64,000 nt of DNA from Streptomyces sp. 35G-GA-8 (GTDB lineage: Bacteria > Actinomycetota > Actinomycetes > Streptomycetales > Streptomycetaceae): NCBI RefSeq assembly GCF_023534745.1, contig NZ_JAMHJQ010000002.1, forward strand, positions 133,761 through 197,760. The letters are read 5' to 3'. The notes under the pieces were generated by a model, which saw nothing but the letters and a program-made list of their open reading frames with translations, did not search any database and was not told the origin of the DNA. The position numbers were made by a program, and so were the translations under genes. Positions 19,729 through 28,258 of this stretch are shown in pieces; positions within the stretch are counted from its first letter, which is position 1, and each line of letters opens with the position of its first letter.

Positions 19729-21987
19729 TCAGGGAACGTTCAGCGCCGGCCCATTGCCGAGACCATTGGGGCCGTTGGGGCCGTTGGGGCCGTCATGGCC
19801 GGGCGAGGCGCCGCTCGACTCACTGGATCCCGGTCCGCTCGGGTCTCCTCCGCCGGGCTCCGTGCTCGGTGAGCTCTCCCCCGACGACTCGGAAGGGGAC
19901 GGGGCCGATGCCGAGTCGGACGGGGCGGGCTCCGAGGGTGTCGGCTGCGAGGGGTCCGTGGACGGGGTGTTCTCCGGGCTGCTCTGTTCCACCGGCGCCG
20001 ACGGTGTCTCCCGCACGGGTACCGGGATGTCCAGGTCGAACGTGGCGTCGGAGCCGCCGTTCAGCGCGTCGAGGGTGTAGTCGGCCCAGATCCGGGCGGG
20101 GAAGCCGCCGCCGTTGGCCCGGCCGGAGTTGGCGGTGCCGGTGAGCGTGACCTGCCCGCCGCCGTCCTTGGTGGACTCACCGAACAGCGCGACGACCGTG
20201 GTGAGCTGCGGGGTGTAGGCCGCGAACCACGCCGACTTGTTGTTCTCGGAGGTACCGGTCTTGCCCGCCGCGTCATAGGCCGAGGTGTCGGCCTCGTACC
20301 CCGAGCCGTTGTCGACGACGCCCTGGAGGACGCTGGTGACGGTGTCGGCCGTCTCCCGGCTGATCACCTGATTCCCGATCGGGTCGGGGAGCTCGACCGT
20401 ACGGTCCTTGTGCTCGGCGGACTTCACGATCGTCGGCGTGATCTTCCTGCCGTGGTTGTCGAGGGTCGCGTACACCCCGGCCATGTCCCAGGTCGAGGCG
20501 TTCATCGTGCCGAGGGTGATCGCGGGCCGTTCGGGGAAGCCCTTGTCCCGCATCCCCAGGTCCAGGGCGGTCTTCTTGACCTCGGGCGGGCCGACGTCCA
20601 CGACCATCTGCGCGAAGACGGAGTTGATGGACTTGTTCATCGCGTTCTGGACGCTGACCCTGCCGTAGGAGCGGTCGTCCTCGTTCTCGGGGGCGAACGG
20701 GGTGTCACTGCCCTCGACGGGCCGCTTGCTGGTGCCGTCGTACCGGGTATTGACGCCGATCTTCCGGCCGTCCTGGGTCTCGGCGCCGTTCTCCAGCGCG
20801 GAGGCGAGCACGACCGGCTTGAAGGTCGAGGCGGGCTGGTAGTCGGTGCGGGTGGCGTTGGATATCCAGTGCTCGGTGGCGCCCGTACCGCCGTAGAGCG
20901 CGACCACCTTGCCGGTCTTCGGGTCGACGGAGGTGGCGCCGGCCTGCACCGTCGCGTCCGTCTTGTTGTTCTTGCGGTCGAGCTTGCTCTCCAGCTGCCT
21001 GTCGACGGACCGGACGAGCTCCTGCTGCCGCTTCTTGTCGATATTGAGGGTGATCGTCCAGCCGCCCTTGGCGATCTCCGCCTTGTCGACGCCCTGGCGC
21101 TCCAGCTCGTCATTGGCGGCCTCGACGAGATAGCCGGCCTGGCCCTCCATCCCGGGGGCGGCCTTCGGTGCCTGGGGCACCGGGAACTTCAGCCCCGAGC
21201 GGGTGGTGGAATCCAGCCAGTTCTGCTCGACCATGTTGTCGAGGACATAGTTCCAGCGCTCGGTGACCAGCTTCTTGCCGGTGTCGGTGGCCGCCGCCCA
21301 GTCGTACTGGCTGGGGGCCTGGAGCAGCGCGGCGAGATACGCGCCCTGGGCGAGGTTCAGCGCGGAGGCGTCGATCCCGTAGTACGCCTGGGCCGCGGCC
21401 TGGATGCCGTACGCGCCGCGGCCGTAGTAGCTGGTGTTCATGTACCCGGCCAGGATCTCGCTCTTGCTCGTGTTCCGGTCCACCTTGAGGGAGATCACCA
21501 GCTCCTTGAGCTTGCGGGTGATCGTCTGGTCCTGATTGAGGTAGTAGTTCTTCACGTACTGCTGGGTGATGGTCGAGCCACCCTGCTTGCCCTTGCCGGA
21601 GAGGGTGTTGATCAGACCGCGGGTCGTGCCTTTGATGTCGACGCCGGAGTCCTGGTAAAAGGACTTGTTCTCGGCGGCGACGAAGGTGTGCTGGACGTCC
21701 TTGGGGATCTTCTCCAGGCCGACGATCTCGCGGTTGATCTCGCCGGTGCGGGTGAGGATCGTGCCGTCGCTGTACTTGTAGACGTTGCTCTGCATCTCGG
21801 CCTGCGCGTTGGCGCTCGGCACAGGGACCAGCAGATAGAGCACGAACAGCCCGCCGAGGGCGAGCAGACAGAGCCCGAAGAACGTACCGAGCAGTCTTTT
21901 CAGCGTGAAGAAGCGGCGTATGCCGCCCGGTTTCGCGGCGCGGCGCGCACCGCGCCGGCTCGCCCGTCTGGCTTCCGCTCGGCCCAT
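19729..21987 (-). CDS. bifunctional class A penicillin-binding protein
   Basis: 752 residues. The N-terminus is cytoplasmic and basic (1-25), then one membrane anchor (about 30-55). The GT51 transglycosylase domain contains EDxxFY-like AENKSFYQDSG and KGGSTITQQ-like KQGGSTITQQYVKN. The transpeptidase domain has the SxxK motif in ASTFKPVVLA, SxN in SINSVFAQM, and KTGT in AGKTGTSENNKSAWF. A long Ser/Pro/Glu/Gly-rich C-terminal tail ends the protein. It polymerises and cross-links peptidoglycan outside the membrane. Confidence 0.95.
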   Translation of the reverse strand: MGRAEARRASRRGARRAAKPGGIRRFFTLKRLLGTFFGLCLLALGGLFVLYLLVPVPSANAQAEMQSNVYKYSDGTILTRTGEINREIVGLEKIPKDVQHTFVAAENKSFYQDSGVDIKGTTRGLINTLSGKGKQGGSTITQQYVKNYYLNQDQTITRKLKELVISLKVDRNTSKSEILAGYMNTSYYGRGAYGIQAAAQAYYGIDASALNLAQGAYLAALLQAPSQYDWAAATDTGKKLVTERWNYVLDNMVEQNWLDSTTRSGLKFPVPQAPKAAPGMEGQAGYLVEAANDELERQGVDKAEIAKGGWTITLNIDKKRQQELVRSVDRQLESKLDRKNNKTDATVQAGATSVDPKTGKVVALYGGTGATEHWISNATRTDYQPASTFKPVVLASALENGAETQDGRKIGVNTRYDGTSKRPVEGSDTPFAPENEDDRSYGRVSVQNAMNKSINSVFAQMVVDVGPPEVKKTALDLGMRDKGFPERPAITLGTMNASTWDMAGVYATLDNHGRKITPTIVKSAEHKDRTVELPDPIGNQVISRETADTVTSVLQGVVDNGSGYEADTSAYDAAGKTGTSENNKSAWFAAYTPQLTTVVALFGESTKDGGGQVTLTGTANSGRANGGGFPARIWADYTLDALNGGSDATFDLDIPVPVRETPSAPVEQSSPENTPSTDPSQPTPSEPAPSDSASAPSPSESSGESSPSTEPGGGDPSGPGSSESSGASPGHDGPNGPNGPNGLGNGPALNVP

Positions 21988-22239
21988 CGCCGTCTCGCTC
22001 CGCTCTCCTGTTCGTCAGGACTCGTCCGTGGCTGCTCACGCACCGGAATCAGCTCAGCAAGCTAACACCGCTCCCTGTGACAAAGGGCAACCGATCAGGT
22101 CTTTTAGGACGTGACAATCAGCACCTATCCCACCTGAATCGACTCACGGGAGCGCCGGAAGGTTGCGTGAGGCATAATGTGTAATCACAATGCTAGCTAC
22201 CGCCGATCGGCGGAAGCGGACCGGAAACGGGGATGGATC

Positions 22240-23187
22240 ATGGCCTCCACCAGCACCACCGTCAGCACACCCGCGTCGGACGACATACCCGAGATGCCCG
22301 CGCCACGGGTCCGGGAGAACCCCGCCCACAGCATCGGCGGCGGGCTCGCCCTGCTGCTCGGACTGCTCGGTCTCGTCGCCGGCGTCGCCCTGATCGCCCT
22401 GGGCGCCACGGTCGGGTCGGCCGGACTGAAGGCGGCGCTGATCGTGATCGGCGTACTCGTCGGCATCGCCGCGATCTTCGCGATGTGCGGACTGAACATG
22501 GTGGCGCCGGGCGAGGCCCGGGTCGTCCAGCTCTTCGGGCGCTACCGCGGCACGATCCGTACGGACGGACTGCGCTGGGTGAACCCGCTCACCTCCCGCA
22601 CCAAGATCTCGACGCGCGTACGGAACCACGAGACGGCCGTCCTCAAGGTCAATGACGCCTACGGCAACCCGATCGAGCTGGCCGCGGTCGTGGTCTGGAA
22701 GGTCGAGGACACCGCGCAGGCGATGTTCGAGGTGGACGACTTCCTGGAGTTCGTCTCCACGCAGACCGAGGCGGCCGTACGGCATATCGCCATCGAGTAC
22801 CCGTACGACGCCCACGAGGAGTCCGGTCTCTCGCTGCGCGGCAACGCCGAGGAGATCACCGAGAAGCTCGCCATCGAACTGCACGCGCGGGTGGAGGCGG
22901 CCGGTGTCCACATCATCGAGTCCCGCTTCACGCATCTCGCCTACGCGCCGGAGATCGCCTCGGCGATGCTCCAGCGCCAGCAGGCGGGCGCCGTCGTCGC
23001 GGCCCGCCGGCTGATCGTGGACGGCGCGGTCGGCATGGTCGAGGCGGCACTCACCCGCCTCACCGAGCAGGACATCGTGGAGCTGGACTCGGAGCGCAAG
23101 GCCGCGATGGTGAGCAATCTGCTGGTCGTGCTCTGCGGGGACCGGGCGGCCCAGCCGGTCGTGAACACGGGCACGCTCTACCAGTGA
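22240..23187 (+). CDS. SPFH/Band 7 (prohibitin-like) membrane protein
   Basis: 315 residues from the ATG at 22240 (RBS-like GGGGATGG). A start 63 bases earlier falls inside a CATAAT promoter-like element and is less likely. Two hydrophobic helices (about 37-85) are followed by the SPFH domain: [20 protein letters not shown], then helical [29 protein letters not shown]. These proteins oligomerise at membranes in microdomains. It overlaps the next gene by four bases (GTGA), so the two are co-translated. Confidence 0.9.
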   Translation: MASTSTTVSTPASDDIPEMPAPRVRENPAHSIGGGLALLLGLLGLVAGVALIALGATVGSAGLKAALIVIGVLVGIAAIFAMCGLNMVAPGEARVVQLFGRYRGTIRTDGLRWVNPLTSRTKISTRVRNHETAVLKVNDAYGNPIELAAVVVWKVEDTAQAMFEVDDFLEFVSTQTEAAVRHIAIEYPYDAHEESGLSLRGNAEEITEKLAIELHARVEAAGVHIIESRFTHLAYAPEIASAMLQRQQAGAVVAARRLIVDGAVGMVEAALTRLTEQDIVELDSERKAAMVSNLLVVLCGDRAAQPVVNTGTLYQ

Positions 23188-23450
23188 CCGAACGCAAGCA
23201 GGTTCTCCTGCGACTGGACCCGGCGGTGTACGACGCCCTCGCACGATGGGCGTCCGACGAGCTGCGCAGCGCCAACGCGCAGATCGAGTTCCTGCTCCGC
23301 CGGGCCCTGGCCGAGGCGGGCCGGCTACCCACCAACACGTCGCCGATCCCACGCCGCGGCCGGCCTCGCAAGACGGCGGAACCGGGGCCGCCCGATGGGG
23401 AAGCGGAGGACGAGACACCGGGCGGGCTGCCCACCGAGGGGACTGTTTGA
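23184..23450 (+). CDS. small ribbon-helix-helix-like protein coupled to SPFH gene
   Basis: 88 residues from a GTG overlapping the SPFH stop. Residues 1-45 (RKQVLLRLDPAVYDALARWA, then SANAQIEFLLRRALAEAG) read as an Arc/MetJ ribbon-helix-helix fold: a strand with alternating basic/hydrophobic residues, then two helices. The tail is Pro/Gly/Glu-rich and disordered. Likely a DNA-binding regulator or partner of the SPFH protein; no toxin gene follows. Confidence 0.75.
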   Translation: MTERKQVLLRLDPAVYDALARWASDELRSANAQIEFLLRRALAEAGRLPTNTSPIPRRGRPRKTAEPGPPDGEAEDETPGGLPTEGTV

Positions 23451-23489
23451 GCGTCGTTCCTTTTGGCGTGATCGTTCGTCGGGCCGCGC

Positions 23490-23911
23490 ATGAGAGATTT
23501 GGTTGAGCCGTTGGTGCCGGAGGAATTGTGGGTGCTGTTCCGACGAGTGGTGCCGCCGACCGAGGTGAAGCGTCCGCAGGGCGGGAACCGACGTCGGGCC
23601 GGTGACCGTGAGGCCTTGGCGCGATCATCTTCGTGGCGACGTTGGGCTGCACCCGGCGGCAGTCGCCGCCGGTGTTCGGACCGGCCTGGCCCACGGTCTA
23701 CCGGCGCTTCACCCAATGGAGCCGGGATCGGGTCTGGGCCCGGTTCCATCGGGTCGTGCTCGACGAACTCCGTGCCCGGAGTGAGCTTGGCTGGACGCGG
23801 TGCGCGATCGACTCGGTCAGCGTCAGGGCTGCAAAAGGGGGCCTTTGACGGGACCGAATCCGACCGATCGCGGCGAGCTGGGATCGAAGATCCACCTGAT
23901 CACCATAGCGG
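23490..23911 (+). pseudogene. IS5-family transposase relic (frameshifted and truncated)
   Basis: Three successive frames together spell an IS5-type transposase N-terminal half: MRDLVEPLVPEELWVLFRR, then VATLGCTRRQSPPVFGPAWP, TVYRRFTQWSRDRVWARFHR, CAIDSVSVRAAKGG, and finally LTGPNPTDRGELGSKIHLIT. One frameshift lies near 23622 (a base missing in GCGCGATC) and another near 23848. Homology stops at about 23911, so the DDE catalytic half is missing. It is clearly inactive and marks the left side of the accessory island. Confidence 0.85.
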
Positions 23912-23982
23912 CCCTTCGTATCTGCTTCCGTCGGCTGACTACCTGATTCCCACGACGTGGACGGGGTGGTGAGCCAGTCCCG

Positions 23983-24552
23983 TCAGAGACCCGACGGGTG
24001 ACTGGAAAGCCAGTCGGCATGCCGATCGCGCGTCTGATCACGCTCCTCGGGCGTGGCGAGGAAGACATCGGCGCCACCGTCGTAGGGGTGGTAGATGCGT
24101 CCCATCTGGGTGTCGGTGATGAGGACTCCCGCCACCTTGTCGTCCGCGAGGTCACGGAGCAGCTCGTCGAGGCAGCCGTATCGCCAGGGCCGGCGGGCGG
24201 CGAAAAGGTGGCAGTAGGTACGGAACTCCGGGTCAGGATCGTCCGCCACCAGCAGGGTCTGCCAGTAGCCGGCATCTGGCTGGAATGGCGGAACTTCGGC
24301 TTCGGTCGCCCAAACTGGGATGATCACGTAGACATCCCCACCGGCGAACAACTCATCGAGGACGGTGTTGTACCGCTCCAGGACGACGGTGTACTCGCTC
24401 TCCTCCTCCGCGTATCGCTTCGACTCCGGCAGGCTATGGAAGCGCACCCAGACATTCCGATACGGGTCGCGGAGCTTGTACCCGACCGGAGGACAGTCGG
24501 GCCAGTGCTGCTGCCACAGCTCGGTCAAAGCCGCCGTTACGCCTCCAGACAT
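23983..24552 (-). CDS. DUF3885-like protein
   Basis: 189 residues from the ATG at 24552 (an ATG 15 codons upstream, at 24597, is the alternative). The core fits DUF3885: opening LxxxWPxxPPVGYKLRD, WVRFHSLPESKRYAE, a central VYVIIPVW strand and the terminal MGRIYHPYDGGADVFL motif. Family members are soluble, found in soil bacteria, function unknown. Last gene of a minus-strand series that begins at 26442. Confidence 0.65.
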   Translation of the reverse strand: MSGGVTAALTELWQQHWPDCPPVGYKLRDPYRNVWVRFHSLPESKRYAEEESEYTVVLERYNTVLDELFAGGDVYVIIPVWATEAEVPPFQPDAGYWQTLLVADDPDPEFRTYCHLFAARRPWRYGCLDELLRDLADDKVAGVLITDTQMGRIYHPYDGGADVFLATPEERDQTRDRHADWLSSHPSGL

Positions 24553-24688
24553 CTGCCGTACTCGTCCTCTCACACAGTGGCTTCTACCGGTGGTCATGAT
24601 GCCCGGCGCCCGCTCACCAAGAGAAACGGCTTCTTAAGCGTCATGCCCTGATCAAGGCGCCGAACTTTGGCGCTCACGTGGGCCCCTG

Positions 24689-25093
24689 TCACCGAGCCGG
24701 GCAGGCGTACTCCCTGCGGTCACGGTGCGGACTACAAGCGATCAGGTTGACGGACAGGAACCGGCCGCCGGTCGCCCACCAACCGCCGACGATGTCTGCG
24801 CGGGTCACGAGGCGCCGGGCGATCTCGTCGGGATCGGCAATGGGGGCGTAGCTGCCGGTGAACGTCTCGCCGTGTCGTGCCAGCTGTTCCACGAACCAGT
24901 CCGCGGCCTCTTGAGGTTCGGTGAACGTTGCCTCGATCCGGGACGCGCTCTTGAGCAGCCAGTCCGCGCTTTCCAGCGGCATTACCTGCGCCGACGCGAA
25001 CTCGGGATGCCCAGGGCGCCGATGCGCGTCACCCGGCTTGACCAGTACGTCGCCGTGACCGAGCCATACGTACGCGTGGTGGTGCGGCACCAT
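24689..25093 (-). CDS. hypothetical protein (134 aa)
   Basis: An ATG is preceded by GGAGGAG, a strong RBS. The protein opens MVPHHHAYVWLGHGDVLV, then a helical segment (SADWLLKSASRIEATF, EAADWFVEQLARHG) and ends at ACPAR. No family recognised. It lies 66 bp downstream of the small Gly/Cys-rich peptide gene with a hairpin between them, so it may share its transcript. Confidence 0.6.
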   Translation of the reverse strand: MVPHHHAYVWLGHGDVLVKPGDAHRRPGHPEFASAQVMPLESADWLLKSASRIEATFTEPQEAADWFVEQLARHGETFTGSYAPIADPDEIARRLVTRADIVGGWWATGGRFLSVNLIACSPHRDRREYACPAR

Positions 25094-25114
25094 TTTTCTC
25101 CTCCGCCAGGAGTG

Positions 25115-25142
25115 GGCGGCCCCGCCCGGAGAAGGGGCCGCC
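25115..25142. terminator. hairpin between the 44-aa peptide ORF and the 134-aa gene
   Basis: GGCGGCCCC (25115-25123) pairs with GGGGCCGCC (25134-25142) around a 10-base loop. On the minus strand it follows the peptide stop by 17 bases and precedes the next RBS, so it could terminate or attenuate and set a high peptide-to-downstream ratio. Confidence 0.6.
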
Positions 25143-25159
25143 GCGTTGAGGATGTGCTG

Positions 25160-25294
25160 TTACCTGCGACCGCAGCCGTCGCCATCGCCACAGCCGCCGG
25201 AAGGATTGCCGCCCTGTCCGCCGTCGTCGCCGCTTCCGCCGCTTCCGCCGTTGCCCTCTCCGCCGTACTTGACCAGGTCAATGAGGTGTCGCAT
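25160..25294 (-). CDS. 44-residue Gly/Cys-rich small peptide
   Basis: The ATG at 25294 is preceded by AGGAGGT at ideal spacing, one of the best RBSs in the window. The peptide opens MRHLIDLVKYGGEGNGG, continues as a Gly/Ser/Asp-rich stretch, and ends with a double-cysteine segment PSGGCGDGDGCGRR and a TAA stop. A short helix-prone N-terminus followed by a Gly-rich, Cys-containing end resembles a ribosomally made peptide precursor, but no modification enzyme is recognised nearby. Real translation is likely; function is unknown. Confidence 0.55.
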   Translation of the reverse strand: MRHLIDLVKYGGEGNGGSGGSGDDGGQGGNPSGGCGDGDGCGRR

Positions 25295-25424
25295 GGTGAC
25301 CTCCTGTGCCGTGTCGGCATCCGGTCCGTCCGGACAGCCCGACTGGTGCAGTGCTGGGCCCTGGTGGCCCGAACCCGTTCCGGCCGGCCTTTCCTTCGCC
25401 GGGAGTCCGGCCGGAAACGGGGGT

Positions 25425-25499
25425 CTATGGGTCGAACTGATCGCTGGCGATCGTCAGAATGAACATGAGAAGCGCGGACAGCGCGATGATGAGAACCAT
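25425..25499 (-). CDS. candidate 24-residue membrane peptide
   Basis: From the ATG at 25499 the frame encodes MVLIIALSALLMFILTIASD plus QFDP, then TAG. That is a single perfect transmembrane helix with a short acidic end. A weak GGCCTCCG sequence precedes it. It sits between the 160-aa gene and the 44-aa peptide ORF on the same strand. It could be a real small membrane protein or the tail of a longer frame; evidence is modest. Confidence 0.3.
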   Translation of the reverse strand: MVLIIALSALLMFILTIASDQFDP

Positions 25500-25522
25500 C
25501 GACGGAGGCCGGTGACGTCTCC

Positions 25523-26005
25523 TCACCAGCGGGTTCGTACGCCGGTGGCGCCCACGAGCGCCCTTCCGGCCGTGGCGGACCGCCGTATGTACGTGTCGAT
25601 GGCGTCCTGGCTTGCGCCCAGCGGCACGGAATCGAGTCCGATGGTGATGCATGCGAGTCCGCCCCGGGTCAGGTGGGCGCGCCAACGAGGGCCGGGGGCC
25701 GGGAGGCGTAGGAGACAGTCGGGGTGTCCGTAGTCGAGAGCGGTGATCGGGCCCCGGATCAGCAGGCGTTCACCGACGTACGGCACGCTCTCGATGACGC
25801 GCCGCAGCCCCATCACGGCGGCAATGCTCCGCAATCCGGCCTCGACACTCCCCGTCGTCTCAACGGGGCGACGCGGCGCTGGATGTCCGAGCAGCAACCA
25901 CGCAACTGGGCCCGCCGGTGTGACGTCGAGCCATGTCGAGACGACACACCCCGCGACGAACCCTGGGCCCGGGACAGTGGATTGGCCGGTCGGCGACTCC
26001 GTCAC
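25523..26005 (-). CDS. hypothetical protein (160 aa), coupled to the ATP-binding protein gene
   Basis: The GTG at 26005 overlaps the TGA of the upstream gene (GTGA), giving a 160-residue protein; earlier ATGs in the frame lie inside that gene. It has a mixed alpha/beta pattern (PVAWLLLGHPAPRRP, IRGPITALDYGHPDCLLRLP, GGLACITIGLDSVPLGAS). I do not recognise the family. Coupling with an anti-sigma-like ATPase suggests a joint regulatory role. Confidence 0.65.
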   Translation of the reverse strand: MTESPTGQSTVPGPGFVAGCVVSTWLDVTPAGPVAWLLLGHPAPRRPVETTGSVEAGLRSIAAVMGLRRVIESVPYVGERLLIRGPITALDYGHPDCLLRLPAPGPRWRAHLTRGGLACITIGLDSVPLGASQDAIDTYIRRSATAGRALVGATGVRTRW

Positions 26006-26442
26006 CGTGTCACCACTGCCCATACGGTCTTGCCGAACGGCTGGTCGACCACACCCCAGCACTCCGCCAGCGCCTCGACGATGAACAGCCCACGCCCCCG
26101 GACGCGTTCATGGGAATCGGGCTTGAAGGACGGCCGCCGCCGTACGGGGTCCCGCACCTCGATACGGACACGGGCGGCCACGCCGAACAGCTCGACGAGC
26201 AAGCAGTCGCCGGGCTCAGTCCCGTATCGAACGGCGTTGGTGACCAACTCCGAGACGACAAGTTCGACGTTGTTCGCGTGGTCAGGTGCTAAATCCGGCA
26301 GGTGGTACGCGATGAACTCACGCGCGTAGGCGCGAGCGACCCGGACGGACTCCGGGGCACCGACAAGCATGAGCTGGGGCGGAGGCCCCGCCGGTGGCCG
26401 ACAACCGGCTTCTTCGTACTGCTTCGGGAGCATGGTCACCAT
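26002..26442 (-). CDS. HATPase anti-sigma-like ATP-binding regulator with a TTA codon
   Basis: 146 residues of a stand-alone GHKL ATPase domain: N-box ELVVSELVTNAVRYG (about 61-75), G1-like IEVRDPVRRRP and G2 GRGLFIVEALA. These proteins are numerous in Streptomyces and act as anti-sigma or regulatory kinases. Leu51 is encoded by TTA (26290-26292), so translation depends on the bldA tRNA. First gene of the minus-strand series; it diverges from the TPR regulator. Confidence 0.9.
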   Translation of the reverse strand: MVTMLPKQYEEAGCRPPAGPPPQLMLVGAPESVRVARAYAREFIAYHLPDLAPDHANNVELVVSELVTNAVRYGTEPGDCLLVELFGVAARVRIEVRDPVRRRPSFKPDSHERVRGRGLFIVEALAECWGVVDQPFGKTVWAVVTR

Positions 26443-26738
26443 GCGATTCCCCTCGTAGTCCTGTACTGACCAGCACTCGACACACCCGCGCTTCGGTTAC
26501 TTTCCGTGGCGAAATGGGCACATGAGGTGGTGGGTGTCGATCGTCGCAACGCGGCTAACGCAGATCTACCGACAGATCCACGTCATTCCTGCGCGAGCAG
26601 AGCGGGGAAGGAGACAAACCCTCGACAGAGTGACGCCAGAGTTCCGACAGATTCGTCAGGAACCCAATGGACAGGCTCAGTTGCAAGCATCATGGGCGTA
26701 ACGTCGCCCTATCGCGCTGAACAGCAGAGGGGGATTCC
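26443..26738. promoter_or_regulatory. divergent promoter region
   Basis: 296 bp separating the ATP-binding gene (minus) and the TPR regulator gene (plus). It must hold both promoters. No clear palindrome or -10/-35 pair stands out. Confidence 0.4.
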
Positions 26739-28109
26739 ATGCCCACGCTCCTCCGGTGTCTGATCGACGAAAGGGGATGGATGGACTATCGAACCTTCAT
26801 CGATCAGTACCACCAGGCAGCACAAAGCCTGGCTGGCAAGGTTCGGGACTCCTCTCTCACCACGCACACGGTCTCGGACAGGACCTTTGAGCGTTGGTAC
26901 TCGGGGAGAGTGACGCCTCAGAACGATGCCCGGAGAATTCTCGCGCACCTTTTCATGAGGCCGATCCATGAACTCCTCTCAGAAGCCCCAGCCAAGGAAC
27001 ATCTGCCGGTGGGGAACAGGTCTTCTCGGCAGTCCAGCTTGTCGGACACCAACGTCGGCGCCGCTTCCGGCGCGGAACAGCAGAAGATGGGACGGGACGC
27101 AGCTATGGCCGCACGACGCGCCATTGAATTCGCCATGGGAGCGGAGCACAACGAGGTAGGGCCGGAAACCATGGCCTACCTCCAGGATGAGACCCGACGC
27201 ATTGCCGGCATCTATACACGCGTCCCTCTTGGCGCTGTCTTGGACGACTTGACCCAACTCCAGGATCGCGCCTTCCGGTTGCTGGAAAGCGGCCGCGCGA
27301 AGCCGTCGCAGACCAGGGATCTCTACTTTCTTGCCTCACTGCTGTCCGGAATGCTGGCCAAGGCGAGTCACGACCTCGCTGACCCGGCGTCGGCCATGAT
27401 GCAGGCACGAACAGCGGCTGTGTGCGCGGACAAGGCCGAGCACCTCGGCATGAGCGCTTGGGTTCGAGGGCTCCAGTCCCTCATTTCGTACTGGGCCGAG
27501 CGTCCTGGGGACGCTCTCCACTTCGCTCGCCAAGGAGCATCAGCCGCGACGGGCCTCACGGGAAGCGTGACCGTATGGCTCGCCGGCCTGGAGGCCCGAG
27601 CCGCTGCCGTGCTCGGGGACCCGGAGAGCGTGGCCGCGGCAAACCTCCGTGGACGCGAAGCCAGAGACCGGACGGCGAGCGACGACCTCGACGAATTGGG
27701 CGGCAACTTCGTCTTTCCCGCTTGCCGACAGGACTACTACGAGGTGGAAGCGACCGTGCTCCTCGGTCACTCCGACGCCATGCCGGGCCTGGTAACTCGT
27801 GCGGAGCAAGCCGTACGAGGGTTCAGCGATCCGGGCGATCCGCACTGGGCATTCGGCGACGCGGCGGGCGCGCAATCCAATCTTGCTCTCGCGCGTCTCG
27901 GGTCGGGCGATGTGGAAGGGGCCGCCGCCGCGGTTCAGCCCGTGCTGGATCTACCTCCCTCGCAGCGCAACGTCGGCATCATCGGCTCCGTGGACCGTGT
28001 ACGGGTATCGCTCCTGCGTGAACCGGTGCGTGACGCCGTGGTCGCGAGGGATCTGCGCGATGAAATCGCCATGTTCGGTCGGCAACCCCCACTTGCCCTG
28101 CTCCGTTGA
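26739..28109 (+). CDS. large regulator with N-terminal HTH-like domain and TPR-type C-terminus
   Basis: 456 residues. The first ~75 (LLRCLIDERGWMDYRTFIDQYH, then DRTFERWYSGRVTPQNDARR) match the degenerate helix-turn-helix domain of large Streptomyces XRE-type regulators. The remainder is alpha-helical with repeated tetratricopeptide-like pairs. An RBS (GAGGGGGA) precedes the ATG. It diverges from the ATP-binding/peptide gene series and is a plausible regulator of it. Confidence 0.75.
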   Translation: MPTLLRCLIDERGWMDYRTFIDQYHQAAQSLAGKVRDSSLTTHTVSDRTFERWYSGRVTPQNDARRILAHLFMRPIHELLSEAPAKEHLPVGNRSSRQSSLSDTNVGAASGAEQQKMGRDAAMAARRAIEFAMGAEHNEVGPETMAYLQDETRRIAGIYTRVPLGAVLDDLTQLQDRAFRLLESGRAKPSQTRDLYFLASLLSGMLAKASHDLADPASAMMQARTAAVCADKAEHLGMSAWVRGLQSLISYWAERPGDALHFARQGASAATGLTGSVTVWLAGLEARAAAVLGDPESVAAANLRGREARDRTASDDLDELGGNFVFPACRQDYYEVEATVLLGHSDAMPGLVTRAEQAVRGFSDPGDPHWAFGDAAGAQSNLALARLGSGDVEGAAAAVQPVLDLPPSQRNVGIIGSVDRVRVSLLREPVRDAVVARDLRDEIAMFGRQPPLALLR

Positions 28110-28258
28110 AGCACGCCTGCCGAAATGCCTGCCGGCGCCGCCGTGCCCTCAAGCGCGGAAGCGTCGGCGGGCTCGTACGCTCTCTGAGCACAACGGCTGA
28201 ACACCCCTCGCATCAAGCGCCGCTTGGACGCCCTCAGCCTGCATTAGCATCGGTCAGC

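Noticed and set aside
22177-22239. earlier start for the SPFH gene
   Set aside because: The ATG at 22177 falls in a CATAAT promoter-like element and has no RBS; the start at 22240 has one.
23184-23450. toxin-antitoxin pair (RHH antitoxin)
   Set aside because: The RHH-like protein is coupled to the SPFH gene and no toxin gene adjoins; what follows is a dead transposase.
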